64,000 bases of DNA from Chaunax sp. Z400 (taxonomy: Eukaryota; Chordata; Actinopteri; Lophiiformes; Chaunacidae): NCBI GenBank assembly GCA_037577475.1, contig CM075197.1, positions 13,963,018 to 14,027,017 on the forward strand. Direction: 5' to 3'. The notes beneath the pieces were generated by a model, which saw only the letters and a program-made list of their open reading frames with translations, did not search any database and had not been told where the DNA came from. Below, piece after piece: positions 35,963-48,089 of this stretch; positions within the stretch are counted from its first letter, which is position 1; every line of letters starts with the position of its first letter. The position numbers and the translations under genes were made by a program.

Positions 35963-36118
35963 GATGAGTTATTGTGGGTCTAAGAGTCTCTCTACTGTCC
36001 TTTCTCTTTATCCTCTCCTTCTTTGCCTGTGGTTCCGGGATTGATGCAGCAGGATGTAGTTGTGTTGGAGTAGATGGTGACGGCAGATGAGTGTGGCTGT
36101 GCTTTGTAGCTAGCTTCT

Positions 36119-36235
36119 GTATTTATGTTCACTTGCAGAACCTGCCCCCCTCTCTGCTCCCAGCCAATCAGGGGAGGGCAGTATCTCCCTCTCTTTCTGA
36201 ACTTACACCAGCCAATCACAGAACCTCATGCAAAT
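36119..36235 (-). promoter_or_regulatory. Promoter module of the GTPase gene: octamer, two CCAAT boxes, TATA-like
   Basis: Within 120 bp are a TATA-like ACATAAATAC on the minus strand (about 36119-36128) and CCAATCA elements at 36164-36170 and 36212-36218 (48 bp apart, same orientation, NF-Y type). An octamer ATGCAAAT is at 36228-36235 (POU factors). The order and spacing upstream of the minus-strand gene fit a tissue-regulated promoter with a transcription start near 36095. No experiment is implied. Confidence 0.55.
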
Positions 36236-36239
36236 CGTG

Positions 36240-39200
36240 GCGAGTAAGAAACAAACAGGTGACTGAGGTGATTTTACTTTAAGAGTATGCCATGCAGAAC
36301 ACTTCAGACCATCATGTGTGTTTATAAATGATGTCATGGAGTATTATGGATGCTGTTTAAAATGTTTAATCAATTGATTGCATCATTTATTTTTATTACA
36401 TGTTGAGGTAAATATTACCTTTATATCAGTGAAATAAATTCACTTCTTAGATCTTAGTAGATCTTTTTTTCTTTTTTTTTCATTTACAGTTTCTTTGCTT
36501 TTTAAATGAATAAAAAAAATAAAAAAAAACTAGCTCAGCCATTAGCCTGGTCATTTTTTGTGGTCATCTTGAAAAGGTCATGTGTTTAAATCAGCCATCA
36601 GTGATATGCTGTCCTGAATAGATCGATTGCCAACAACTTCCAAAACTACATATATGGCTGTCGGAGAATGCCAGCGACAGGCACACTGGACCTTTGTTGT
36701 CATGTGGTAAATATTGTGAAATTTTCACAGCTTGATTAGGTTTAGGAAAAGATCATGTTATGGGTTAGTATAAGTTTATCACTTACAGAACTTATGTTTA
36801 CACACACAACTTAGTTATGCACAATATGTTATATATGTTCATAGGACAATATGTAAGTTATAATAATATATATATAAATAATAATGGTACAGACTAGAAC
36901 TAAGATCAATTATTGTAGCTGAAACAGTGGGGATTCAGTTCAGATCCTGAACAAAAACCACCATTAGTGAATTATTGTTTTGCTTGAATAACTATCAAAC
37001 TAATGATGACACAGACGTGATTATAAATTGTAGGGAATTTGGACTAATAGGGGAAACGGGACTGCCTTTGCAGATGTTTGCACAATGAGTGCTGTCTAGT
37101 TTTACATGGGTCACCAACAGTGATCCCCTGGGTGAAATTCCTGTGCTTGTTGGACCATACCATCCACTCCATCCATCATTTTTTGCCCGACTACTTCTTT
37201 TAACATAAATGAGTCATATAAGCTGCTTGCACAGACGCCCTATGTAGACATGTTTTTCCTGGCGAGTGCAGGCTGATGTGTTTGCTTTTTAATGCAGTCA
37301 CTTTAAAGCATAATTGTAAGGGCCCTCTTATTTGATACTTTTTTTTTTATTTCATGCATAAATATATTACTTGGCTTTTTCAGAAAAAGATCTCATTAAC
37401 ATGTCTTGCAGGTTTTAGTCGCTCTACTGATAAATGGGGAAAAGGGAAGGCAGGAGGCATTCAACTCAGACAAGAAGGAAAATAATATATTCCAATATAT
37501 TATTATCACTCTCTCTTACATGGTCCCTGAGGTGAGACTTTGTCAGCTGTTGCTATGATACCACTGAATGAATCCTGAGTTAGAAGGGATGTACAAGTAG
37601 AAATGTGTACCTTATTAGTGTCGTCATTCATTACTTGATGCAGCTGTTCATGCTGGAGACTGGTAATGGCCAGTAATGGGATGTATTGGCTAATTAAAAG
37701 CACATTTCATGTCAGCATATTTCATTGGTCTAACATCCTGTGTATGTAATTTAGAACAACTGCCACATTTTATTATTGTAGCTATCCCAAAGTTGTTCTT
37801 TTGTGGTCATTATTTGATTTCTACACCCGAGTCACAGATGGCTTGTTCAGTTTAGATTAGACCGTGTTGTGTCAAGATTGTATTAAATTGATTATATGTG
37901 TGCACCTGTGTTTGATATTCTGTGTGTAAATCCTATTTTCTGCTGAGGACACAAACCTTGTGTAACAGAGTCTGTTTCTCTTTGAAAATAAATGAATCAC
38001 AGTTCAACTACTTCTCTATTGCCTTGTTCTTGGTGAGGGACTGGAGGATATTAACACTTTGTGACCCCTGCTTCTCAGGAGACTAAACTGGTCCGAATGT
38101 TGAAACTAAAGCTCAAGCCCCTCGGCAATTCAACTCCATCTCTCATGTTTTTCGCTTCAGGAGCTAGACAGTGCTATTATGGGGGCTGATATATTCCTTT
38201 TTTTTTTAAATAAAACCGCTCATTCTTGTCAATCTAATTTACTCTGGACATAATACAAAAACAACTGAAAATAGCTAAATAAATAGATAAATGTAGAGCT
38301 TGAGGAATGAAAATACAAGGAGGGGTGAGTGGGACTTGATGGGAAAGTATGGAAGCTCATTTCTGCCAACTTGAATGAAAAACGATTCTGTCAGCCAATA
38401 TAATGAAAATGTATCTCAATGTAATGACTTAGTGTCTCGAAATAGTGTCTTAATATCTCAAAAATAATGAGAAGCTTTCTCAAAATAATGACAATTATTT
38501 TATTTTTACTTTACTTTAAATTAATTTAAACTTTAGAAAGTTTCTTATCTATTTTGAGACTCTAAGACAATAATTTGAGAAAAATATGCCAAAACTCCGA
38601 AATAAAAGAAACGTCATTTTATTGCTGAGATAAAAAGTCATTAATTTGAGATTTTTTTTTTCTTGGATCAAATTGATCGAAATGGCCTTCCATATAAAGA
38701 ATGTGAATTTAACATTATTTTTAAAAAAAAGATATATTTGATTTGTTTTGGCAGCTGAGGTAACAGAACAATCTGGGCAGGTATAGTGTGTACTAGAAAA
38801 GTCTGTTCTCAGAACACAGCTGCCTTCTGGGAGTGAAAACAGATCTTTGCTGGGGGAAAAAAAAACTGCTGCTGGACAAAAGCACTCTGCGGATCATTAC
38901 TCAGAGTCATTTGATCTATTATAGACATGAAAATATTGATTAGAGTTGCGGTAATTTTGATGAAAAACTACACATGATAAAACAAGTAAACCTAATGACC
39001 TTACCATGTTTGCTATGTTAATTTTTTTTTTGCCACATTAAATTCAATCATTTTTTTCTTTTTTTCTCAGACGGCATTAATCCACTGTTTATATATTGAT
39101 TTGTTGTTTTTTTTTTAGCCATGCTAGCAGCCTGGCTAGTGATGCCAACATTGGTTAGTCAGTCCACCTTGGTGTCATTAGGTATGGCACAGACATTTAT

Positions 39201-39285
39201 GTTGTCCTCAGGGTGAGATGTAAGAACTTTAGTGAGCCCTTTTAATGCTACCATCACATCAAAATTTAAATTTGCCCAATACTGT
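36240..39285. other. Intergenic, no gene seen
   Basis: Strongly AT-rich with poly(A)/poly(T) runs. 38390-38650 has repetitive wording around AATAATGA and CTCAAAATAATGA. No exon could be supported. Confidence 0.45.
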
Positions 39286-39289
39286 ACTT

Positions 39290-39500
39290 TGATTACGGGC
39301 TTGGGGTCTCCTGAAACAGCAGACAGGTAGCGTGAGGTCGGAAGGGCTGCAGCTTCGGCAGTCGCTGAAGCAGGAGTTCAGAGACGCTACGGAGAAGCGC
39401 TCTCTGTGTTTTCTGTGTTGCAGTATTGAGGAGCTGGCTCAGAGGTGTCTGTCTGTGATGATGAGTGGCTGTGGGAGATGGGGATGGGAGGAATAAACCT
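39290..39500 (+). other. CpG-retaining exon-like segment of unknown origin
   Basis: A plus-strand frame reading QQTGSVRSEGLQLRQSLKQE, then FRDATEKRS, follows CTCCTGAAACAG, an acceptor-like sequence. CpG dinucleotides are retained (GCGTGAGGTCGG, AGACGCTACGG) in AT-rich, CpG-poor surroundings. It runs to a TAA near 39495. I do not recognise the protein, and no partner exon was found. It may be an exon, a processed fragment or a repeat. Confidence 0.25.
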
Positions 39501-42500
39501 TTCTTACAGCACAAAGCATTTCACTCTCTCAGGACATGGCACTCTGCAGGTCAAGTACACTGCTCACCTGTGTCTTATTAAAAATAAAAAATAAAAATGG
39601 GAAGGATGTTTGTTCAATGTTTCCTCTTAAGTGTCCTCAGAACAGGGAAAAAAGGGAACAATCCGTTTTCAGGATGGGTGTGTTTTGTTTCTGTGTGTTT
39701 ATTCAGCAGGGCGTGTTGATTCGATGGGTAGCCCGGCCCGTCGGTCAAACATTCTGTGTGTCATTATGTGTGGTTAGCACTGTCCCAGTGTGCTTTTACT
39801 CATCTAATGTATACTTAGATGAAAGTTATCACATCCACAAACACGAGAGTGCAAAACAAATAGCTCCTAATAAATAAAAAATATGGGCTTGTCCTGCATG
39901 ATTCTAAAGTTCTCTCGTGGCATAAATAAACACAGATATACTGTACAATAAGCTGCTCTAGAGGCTGACCCAGAAACATAGCACCATGCTGTAAAGTCAT
40001 TCGCCCTTTACAGCTGAGCTAAGTGGGCAATTTAAGGGCTCTGCACTCCAGTGGAGGATATGATGAAGTCAGAACAGACAGGATCTGCACACTTTGTTTG
40101 CCCATGGAGTAAAGACAAGATCAATAGGCTTTTAATCCCATCAGGACAGTATATATAGATTAGATTAGGACAGTACAGCCTGTTCCTATTTATTTTTACG
40201 AGGGTATACGTTACAGTATGATTTAATTGGCTGAATAAGTACATCACATATATACATTGCATTACAACATGGGTTCAGGCTATATTGGTGTGACCTTAAT
40301 AGACTGTTTCATTATTCAAGGAGGATAAACCATTACAATAACATTTACCAATACACAATAGATGTAACACAGGTCTGTCTCAAGAAACAACATCCTGCAC
40401 AGCGAGTAATGTGGCACCACATTTTTGGATGATCCTTCCCCCATCATGACTGAAACTATATAAGAATTAATTTACAGTGAAAGGTCAGAGTTTAAACCAC
40501 TGCTTTTCCGGCGATCGTCTTTAGCATGTTTAAGCTAAGTGCGGAGACAATTTGGGTTTGTGTTATTTCAGGATTTATAGCATTATAAATCATAGATCCA
40601 CAGCATAAAAGAGACAGCTTGATATTAGACAATTGGTGATAATATATTTTTTTGAATCAGTACAGTATCAGCTGCAATTAATAAATAATAATAAATATAA
40701 ATAAAAAATAATTCTGAACTTTTCTGTTTACAACTTTTTTTTCTTCTGTTTTTATATTTGTCTTCTTCTTCTTCTTCTTATAATTATTACTTCTCTTAAT
40801 GTGTTTGTCTATAAGTAGCACAGACCAGAAAACCTACTAAAGCCCACTCACACCAGCCCACTAATTTCTTATCTTCTCCCCTAATCCATCCTTTTCATTC
40901 AGAGTGCACATGCAGGTCACTCTCACCAGGGTGTATTCAAACCTCCTCCCTCCTAAGTTTTGGCCTTGGGTCCTCTGTCATAGCCCTTTGGCTCTGGAAC
41001 ATTATGTCCTGGATAATGAGAGGTGTGGTTGTGATGGTGGAGGAAGGGGCAACAGCAGCTCATCAGTGGAGGCTGGACTCATCACACCTTGCTGCAGTAG
41101 AAGATGTTCTATCAGTTTGAGGAAGCATTTGTTGATATGAGCTGAAAGGCTCTACTTGTTGGCACAGATATATTCTGAATAAACTGTTTCCTGTAGTCTT
41201 GATTTAGTTTTTGTTGTTGGAATTGAACCAGCAGCAATCAGAGGAGGCTCATCTTTAGTCTATATTTTTTTCTGGGTCAGCAGATAAGTGACAAAACGAC
41301 ACTTCTTTTACTATAGGTGTCAAAGTTCATGGCGATTGAAGGGGGGGTCTTCGTTGTACATCAGAGGTCTGCAGCCCTGCAGGCCATCAGAGAAACACAG
41401 ATAGATTCATATCATCAGGAGATGAAGTGACAGACATTTTGGACCAGTTGTACTCAGACTTTGTTGTGCTACATGTGGCCTTAAAAGGGAGTCGAGTCAT
41501 CAAAAAACAGCAGGTATTTATTTCACGATTGAGCAGGAGGGTACGGAAAATGAATGAATGCACTATGGTGAGGTAGAATAACACTCCAGCAAATAACACA
41601 CACACACAGAGAGAGAGAGAGCAGAACACTTCTATCGCTCCCCCTACGACTGGACATTATTAAGCTGAGCTCAAAATTGTACTGTTATTTTCAGGATATC
41701 AGCTGAGTGTCTCCGCAGTGAAGAAATGCAATTATATTCCTTGGAGCATGAAGTCAAAGTTGTTGCTACTCATTTGCTGTTTATTCATTTTTATTACTTG
41801 ACCCAATTTTACTTTGGGTGCCCTTTCCACACAGATGCCACCTGGTTTTCCATAGTGCTTACCAGTATTACTGGTTTAATAGCTTCTACAATACATCTAC
41901 TGCTCACTAGAGTTATGTGAGGCGAAGTATGTTAGTGGTGGAGGTATTTATGGCAGATTTATGACTTTTAATTTGCATTAATTATTTAAACAGCGGGTCT
42001 TCGTCTTCACGCAAAAGTTATGAAAAGCAGGTATTAATGGCCACAAACTATTTAAAGAAAATTAGCATTTAGCCTTGCATGTTGTTTGCAATTAAAATAA
42101 GCCTGTTAAATCCACACAAGTGTTTTCAGCTTTATCTCTCTCAAAGGACAGGTACAAAATTGTGTGAACAATGCAGCCAAATCAGATCAGCATATAATAA
42201 TATAATATATAATAATATAATAATGGTTTTAGCTCAAAGACATGAAATTAAGAGAAATAAGATAACAGCATTTTTTACTGTGAATTAATTAGTTATTTAT
42301 CCTTCAAACGTATCTGACAAATGTGGCCATGATAAGAACCTTCACATTAGATATCACACAGACATTGAATGATTAGTTCATTACCTTGCAGATATTGTGG
42401 TTTTGATAAATGTGATGGCTTTGCTGTTTTCGTCACACTGTGAACAATTCATTCTAATTGGAATGGCAGCTCTGCACACATCCATCTCAGCTTCTTCAGA

Positions 42501-45045
42501 TGCATAATGGACGGTAAAAACAGAGATCACCACAGCCTGGCTATTAGCTGTGGTTTTGCAAGTCGTTTATAAAGTTGTGGTTGAAAAAAAACCATTGTAA
42601 TTGAAATCCTTGTTTGGTAAACTGGTAAACCTTTCAAATGTCTGCATGCAGACACATGCTTTTGCCTGATTTTTCATCTTTCAGCTCGTGGAATCAAACT
42701 TCAAAGCATGGATCTGAATGCCAAATCATCCGAAGCACAGTTTATAGGCAGAACATGCTCACTTCCGAAAATTAAATTACAGGTACAAGTCAAATTTCAA
42801 ATTAACAAGCTAATAAATACAGGTACAAACACTGTCAAGGACACATTTATGAACGATTTAATATTCCATAATCACTGGTTGTGAGCTCATACATATTGTA
42901 CACCTGTTCCCTCACATCCATGACTAGTTGAGCATTCTTTTAAAGGATGATCAGTCATACATACAGATGCGCACCATGTACATAATAGATGCAAGCACTT
43001 GGTATGCATGGTCTGAACTATGCATCAAATATGAAATCATAGGGTTCATACAGTAGCTCCCTCTCAGGAGAACAATATCCCACATAGGACTGTTTTAATG
43101 CATGCTATTCTTGTCAGGAATGAGGCTGTCAGTTCAAAAGAGAACCATCTGATCTTCAGCTCTGTCACGAAAAATCATAATAAGGGAAGTTAAGTTCCAG
43201 AGTCGGTACAATATGTAGGTTAGCTACAGGACCGTAATGATCAGTGCGCTGCATCTCTCACTGGTGCTTGAGAAAGTTAAAAGCTGTCTTTATGTAAGGT
43301 GTCATGAGGTCGAGGGCAGCTCTCTTAAAGTCTGCTCATTTCCACTGAGTGCACACAGTCATATTTTCCATCTACCCTACATTCAGTGTGAAGTGAATGA
43401 GTAACCTTTCTTTTATGACAAAGACAGCCAGACTGCATGATCTGGATTTTTTTTCCCCTCCCCCTGCTGACCTCTGTTTGGTCTGAACAAGCAGGAGAGC
43501 TGATGCAGGGTTTGGTGCATCCAGCTGCAGAAAAACAAAGGTCATCCAATCACCTCAAACACCAAAAAATCCATTCTGTTCACGCATGGATACGGTTGAG
43601 AATATTTAATTTTTTTTTTCTAGAATGGAAAAATGGTGGGTGCCAGCTGCAAAAAAAAGAATTGTGTTTTTAAGATATTATAATGTTTACCTCCCAGCTG
43701 CTCATCATTACCATGGAGACAAGAGACAGTACTTATATCAAGACACTTAATCTGTGTCCCAAATGTCCAGTAAAATCTATTGTGTTTTTTTTTACCACAC
43801 GCTACTTTACAAATTTGAATTGATGTCCATGACCCTCTCATCCATTGACAATTCATGCAACGTGCTCGGGAATGTTAAGTAACAAATCCCATGGGGACTT
43901 AGAGAGAATTACCATATCTCTCTACATAACACATTCTGCCCTGTGCAAGATAAACATGTCCTCTCATCCATCGTTTTGAAGTCCCCGGGTTTGTGTTGTA
44001 TCTCTTATGAACTTCTTCAAGGTGAACACATTCTTCAAGCACTGTGGATAACTTCAGGCACTCAACAACTTTGGTGAAATTTGCATCAGCGTGGCTAAAA
44101 TAGAGGATTTTACATTTCCTATTAGATCATTATCTTATTGCATGGCAATTATTGCATCACAAAATACATTATAAATATCAAGGTGTAATGATAATCATTA
44201 CTAATAAATATTGTATATTTAAGAATTTGTATTTGCAGTACTAGAGAAAAATGATGTATACCAGCTCATTGAGAGATAAAAATGAAATGTGGAAAAAAAA
44301 GAAAAAGAAAACTGAATTGGTGAGCAACTATAGTTACCACTTCATTCTTCCTTTTTTGATTAATTTAGCTAATATATGGTCTAATAGCCTTATACCTAAG
44401 ATGGTAAATGAAAGCATAAATACACTATAATTGATGAAGAGCATGACACACACCACAGTAGTGGTTCGTCTTACAATATATGGGCTGGAACACTGACAGT
44501 AAATTTTGGCACTGAAAATACAATTTGGCATTAAAAACAGAATCTTAGTGAAAGAGGAAACATTACTGAAATATTTGTATTTAAAAAGCCTACGCATTAA
44601 TTTATACCGTTTTATTCTCATTATTAGGTGGAGGTAGAGGTGGAGAGGAGGGGTTTGAAGGGATATCTTTTGGACATCTGCATACTAATGACAAACGCCA
44701 CTCCTCTGGACTGGTGCTCTGCTCTGGAGCCTCCAGGCACAGCTATGATATGAGCTGAGCACACACCTTCCATACAGCCTCCATGATTTCAAATGATGGG
44801 TCCAGATTGGAGGATGTTGAGGTTTTTTTTTATTTTATTTTATTTTTTTTTAAATTTTTTTTTTACATAAAATGGTGATGGGTTAAAATGAACTTTCAAC
44901 TGATGTAATGCTCATCTGGCAGAGGTCCACTGCTGGAACAAGTGAATGTGAGCTCTCATAGCTAATGCACTGCTGTCACTGAGTTTGGATGGAGTTTCGG
45001 AGTTCAGAATAGGAAGTGGAGCTTAAATATGAGAAAAGTGTTAAT
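39501..45045. other. Intergenic, no gene seen
   Basis: AT-rich, with a short TTC repeat at about 40762-40779 and no coding exon that can be supported. It may hold regulatory elements, but none can be identified without comparison with other fish. Confidence 0.45.
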
Positions 45046-45049
45046 ATGT

Positions 45050-45320
45050 TCCAATATCCTGTTATGTAATTTTCCCTGTAACAGCACAGCCATTTAAATC
45101 TAAATCAATTTTTTATGAAACTTGGTGGAAGATTGGGACATGTGCCAAAAATGGAACTGCTGAATTTTTGGAGCCATATATTTTTTTAAAACTTATTTTA
45201 ACAGAACCCTGAACAGCCAGCCATTCTGATGTTGCACATGCCTGGTTGGAATTTAGATTAGGGTTTAGTTTAATTAAGAGGGACCGTTTGGCCTTGGCGG
45301 AGGTTCAGTATGTGCTCTAT
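45050..45320 (+). repeat. Dispersed fish repeat fragment
   Basis: Contains TATGAAACTTGGTGGAAGAT and, at its right end, GGCCTTGGCGGAGGTTCAGT followed by GTGCTCTATTGAGTG. I recognise that right end as the usual tail wording of a common fish repeat. It is loosely related to 60165-60500. Confidence 0.45.
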
Positions 45321-45378
45321 TGAGTGTCCTAATTTCGTCATAGGATTTCTTGAGTCACATCATATATTCATCAAGATT

Positions 45379-45399
45379 TACTACTACTACTACTACTAC
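45379..45399. repeat. (TAC)n microsatellite
   Basis: Seven TAC units. Confidence 0.85.
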
Positions 45400-45963
45400 A
45401 TTGTACCAGTTATCTACCAAGATATCATATGGACAAACAGACAAACAAACATAGAACCTCCTCCAACTCTTGTTGGTGGGGGTAATAAAGCTATTAAAAC
45501 TGATAATACAGCCATTAATTGAAAAAAAAAATGTGACTAAAAAGAATTGAAGTTGTCTGTTTCCACCATAGAAGAGGGAGATCATGATAAGATAAGAAGC
45601 CTCCACTGTTTGTAGACTTGTAGACTTGATTGTGTCGAATCAGCAATGACGTATTCCTCCTCACCAGTCAGCGAGTTCAACTCCGCTGAGCGCTCGCCTG
45701 ATTTTCCAGTGTAGATCCTAATGTTAGTGGGCTGCCAGCTGGAGACCGCAAACACACAGGGGCTCACTCAATCTCTAAATTTACACTCACTCACACACAC
45801 ACACACTGCACTCTGTCTCTCAGGCGGAAGTGTGAAAAATCTTAAGTATCATGGACCTCATCGTGAAGGCGTAGAGGTTGGTTTCTGTGTTTGGGTTCCA
45901 AGGCACATGACCCGAGACTTTGTTTGACTGTGTAATGCAGCGAGATAATGGATAGTAATGTGA

Positions 45964-45988
45964 CCTCGAGTCGACTGTCGACTCGAGG
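45964..45988. repeat. Perfect 12+1+12 palindrome
   Basis: CCTCGAGTCGAC, a central T, then GTCGACTCGAGG: perfect 12-bp arms with a 1-nt spacer. It contains two CTCGAG and two GTCGAC hexamers in mirror order and is followed by a G7 run. It is very CpG-dense in AT-rich surroundings. Confidence 0.9.
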
Positions 45989-46199
45989 GGGGGACCCAGC
46001 ACAGCTGATGGTGTTACTCAGGGTGAAGCAGCCGTTTTCTCTTTATCTATGTAAATATTCCAATAAACGGTGAGCATGAGAGTTGCTGATGTTTCAGTTC
46101 TATGTATTGGAAACAGGTCTGAGCTGTCATCTTATTTTGGCATTGTCTCTCTGTCAGACTGCAGCTCTGTGTAGGAGGAGGTAAAGTTTTAATGTTATG

Positions 46200-46435
46200 G
46201 AGCCTACACCAGCTGACCCTGGGCGGGAGGCGGGGTTCACCCTGGACAAGTCGCCATTTCATCACAAGGCCAACACATAGAAAGACAAACAACCATTCTC
46301 ACTCACATTCACACCTACGGTCAATTTAGAGTCACTAATTCACCCATACTGCATGCTTATGGTGGATGGAGGAAGCCGGAGAACCCGGAGAGAACCCACT
46401 CAGACACGGGGAGAACATGCAAACCCCACACAAAA
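46200..46435 (+). repeat. Common fish dispersed repeat
   Basis: Contains ACCCTGGACAAGTCGCCATT, ATTCACACCTACGGTCAATT and CGGAGAGAACCCACTCAGAC, then ACGGGGAGAACATGCAAAC. This wording is very common in fish genomes as part of a retroelement or its tail. I cannot name the family with certainty. Confidence 0.6.
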
Positions 46436-46529
46436 TTCATCAATGTGGCTCCTTCCTGCAGGCTTGTGCATAGGTGTGGGCGTGTTGCAGAGCAGAACCA
46501 CTGAAACAATCATGAAATAACATTTTCTG

Positions 46530-47132
46530 ATTTGCTGATTTGTTGCCACCAACGCTACTCTTCTCTTCCTTTCTGCCTGTAATTGATTACGGTGACATAT
46601 TGTCCATGCACACAGCCTCATCCACTTTACGTATAGTCTTGATCCAGTGTTCCATTCACCTTTACGATTCATTACAAATGCAAAGTCCCTCACTCATCAC
46701 TGCATTCTCTATGATTTGGTTGGACTAGTACATTTTTATCTACTGTATAAAGCAATACTGGGTAAACCTCCAGCCTATCTCTGTACCCTTCTCTGTGTTG
46801 GCTCTGGTAGTTACCAGCTCCGCTCTTCTGAGTGGCTGCTTTTCAATGTACCCTTCGTTTTGGTAAATCAGGGTAAAAATTGCATTCTCCTGCAATGCGC
46901 CATGGGCATGGAACAATTTACACAAGGATCTACAATTAGAGTCGCTTCTATTAATTGACAATTTTAAATGCATGATGAAGAATGTGGTGATGGAGACATG
47001 TGTATGTTTTTCTTGAGAGGCCACTATGTATGAATAGTCTATGTTGTTTTATTGTGGATTTTCGTATAACGGGAGAGATTTTTAATCTCAACGAGACTTC
47101 CTGGTTGAATAAAAGTTAAATAAATAAGTAAT
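46530..47132 (+). mobile_element. 5'-truncated LINE (CR1/Rex1/L2-like) with 3' tail
   Basis: Frames that shift several times give LPVIDYGDILSMHTASSTLR, RFITNAKSLTHHCILYDLVG, YKAILGKPPAYLCTLL and YQLRSSEWLLFNVP in order. This is the C-terminal part of a reverse transcriptase of the CR1/Rex1/L2 group. The element then ends TTTAATCTCAACGAGACTTC, CTGGTTGAATAAAAGTTAAA and a TAAATAAG tail, as in the 3' ends of these LINEs. Endonuclease and most of the reverse transcriptase are missing. Frameshifts show that it is dead. Confidence 0.75.
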
Positions 47133-47981
47133 CCATGTATCCTCCACATACCTACCTGCTCCAAAATTTAGTGTCTTCTTCCTCGATCGATGTTACGCCC
47201 GTCCACTAGGTTTATTACAATGTTGTGTCAGTCAAGCTCTGCATGGGTGACTATAAACATTTGGTGTTTGATGAATGATCAGATTGCTTCATAAATTTTA
47301 GGGCCTTTAAAAGCCATTAAATGTCTAATTGCTGGTGTTTCGGGTCGACAACTTCATCGACCAAAAGAAGAAAAACACAATGTGAGAGAAAAGCCAATAT
47401 ATTGCCCTCATGCAAGGCTTCAGTAGCTTAGGTTCACCATGGCAACAGTGTTTTATCAAGACGGGAGAATACGAACTCAATAGTCTTGTCTTTGTAGACC
47501 CAGAGGTTGAACTACAGCAAAGCGTGGAGACATCATGTGATTGTAGACTTTGTATAACGTTCCCCCGCCAGAGGAGATGGATGACACTGTTTTGCAAGAC
47601 ATGAGACAAGAGAGTGTATCAAACCTCTCATGTTACACTCAACCAGAGAGCAAACAAATATTTCCAAAAATGTCAAACTATTCCTTTTATTCATTTTTTG
47701 AATTTGTCCTCACTTTTTCCATTATTGCTTGGTATTGCAACCTGAATGTCCAAGATAAAAACCACCTGGGCCATATTGTGAAGGTGTCTGCTAAGGTGAT
47801 TGGTGTCCCACAGTCCCGCTTGACAGCTATTGTTTTTACGTGTTCTTTTTATATTGTAAGCTCGGGAAACATTTTATATTTTTGGTTGGTTTTTATTAGA
47901 AGTTGGCACGTTCCTGCCACAAAACGTTGTTTTGTGTTGTTGATGTTTTGTCTGTTGCTCCTGACTATGAGACAAGTTTCC

Positions 47982-48089
<108 letters not shown>

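Noticed and set aside
35343..36044. Plus-strand and second minus-strand frames over the GTPase gene
   Set aside because: They are shadows of the GC-rich GTPase coding sequence. Only the 208-aa minus frame has the G motifs and CaaX box.
46540..46958. Two overlapping plus-strand frames
   Set aside because: They are consecutive pieces of a dead reverse transcriptase of a truncated LINE.
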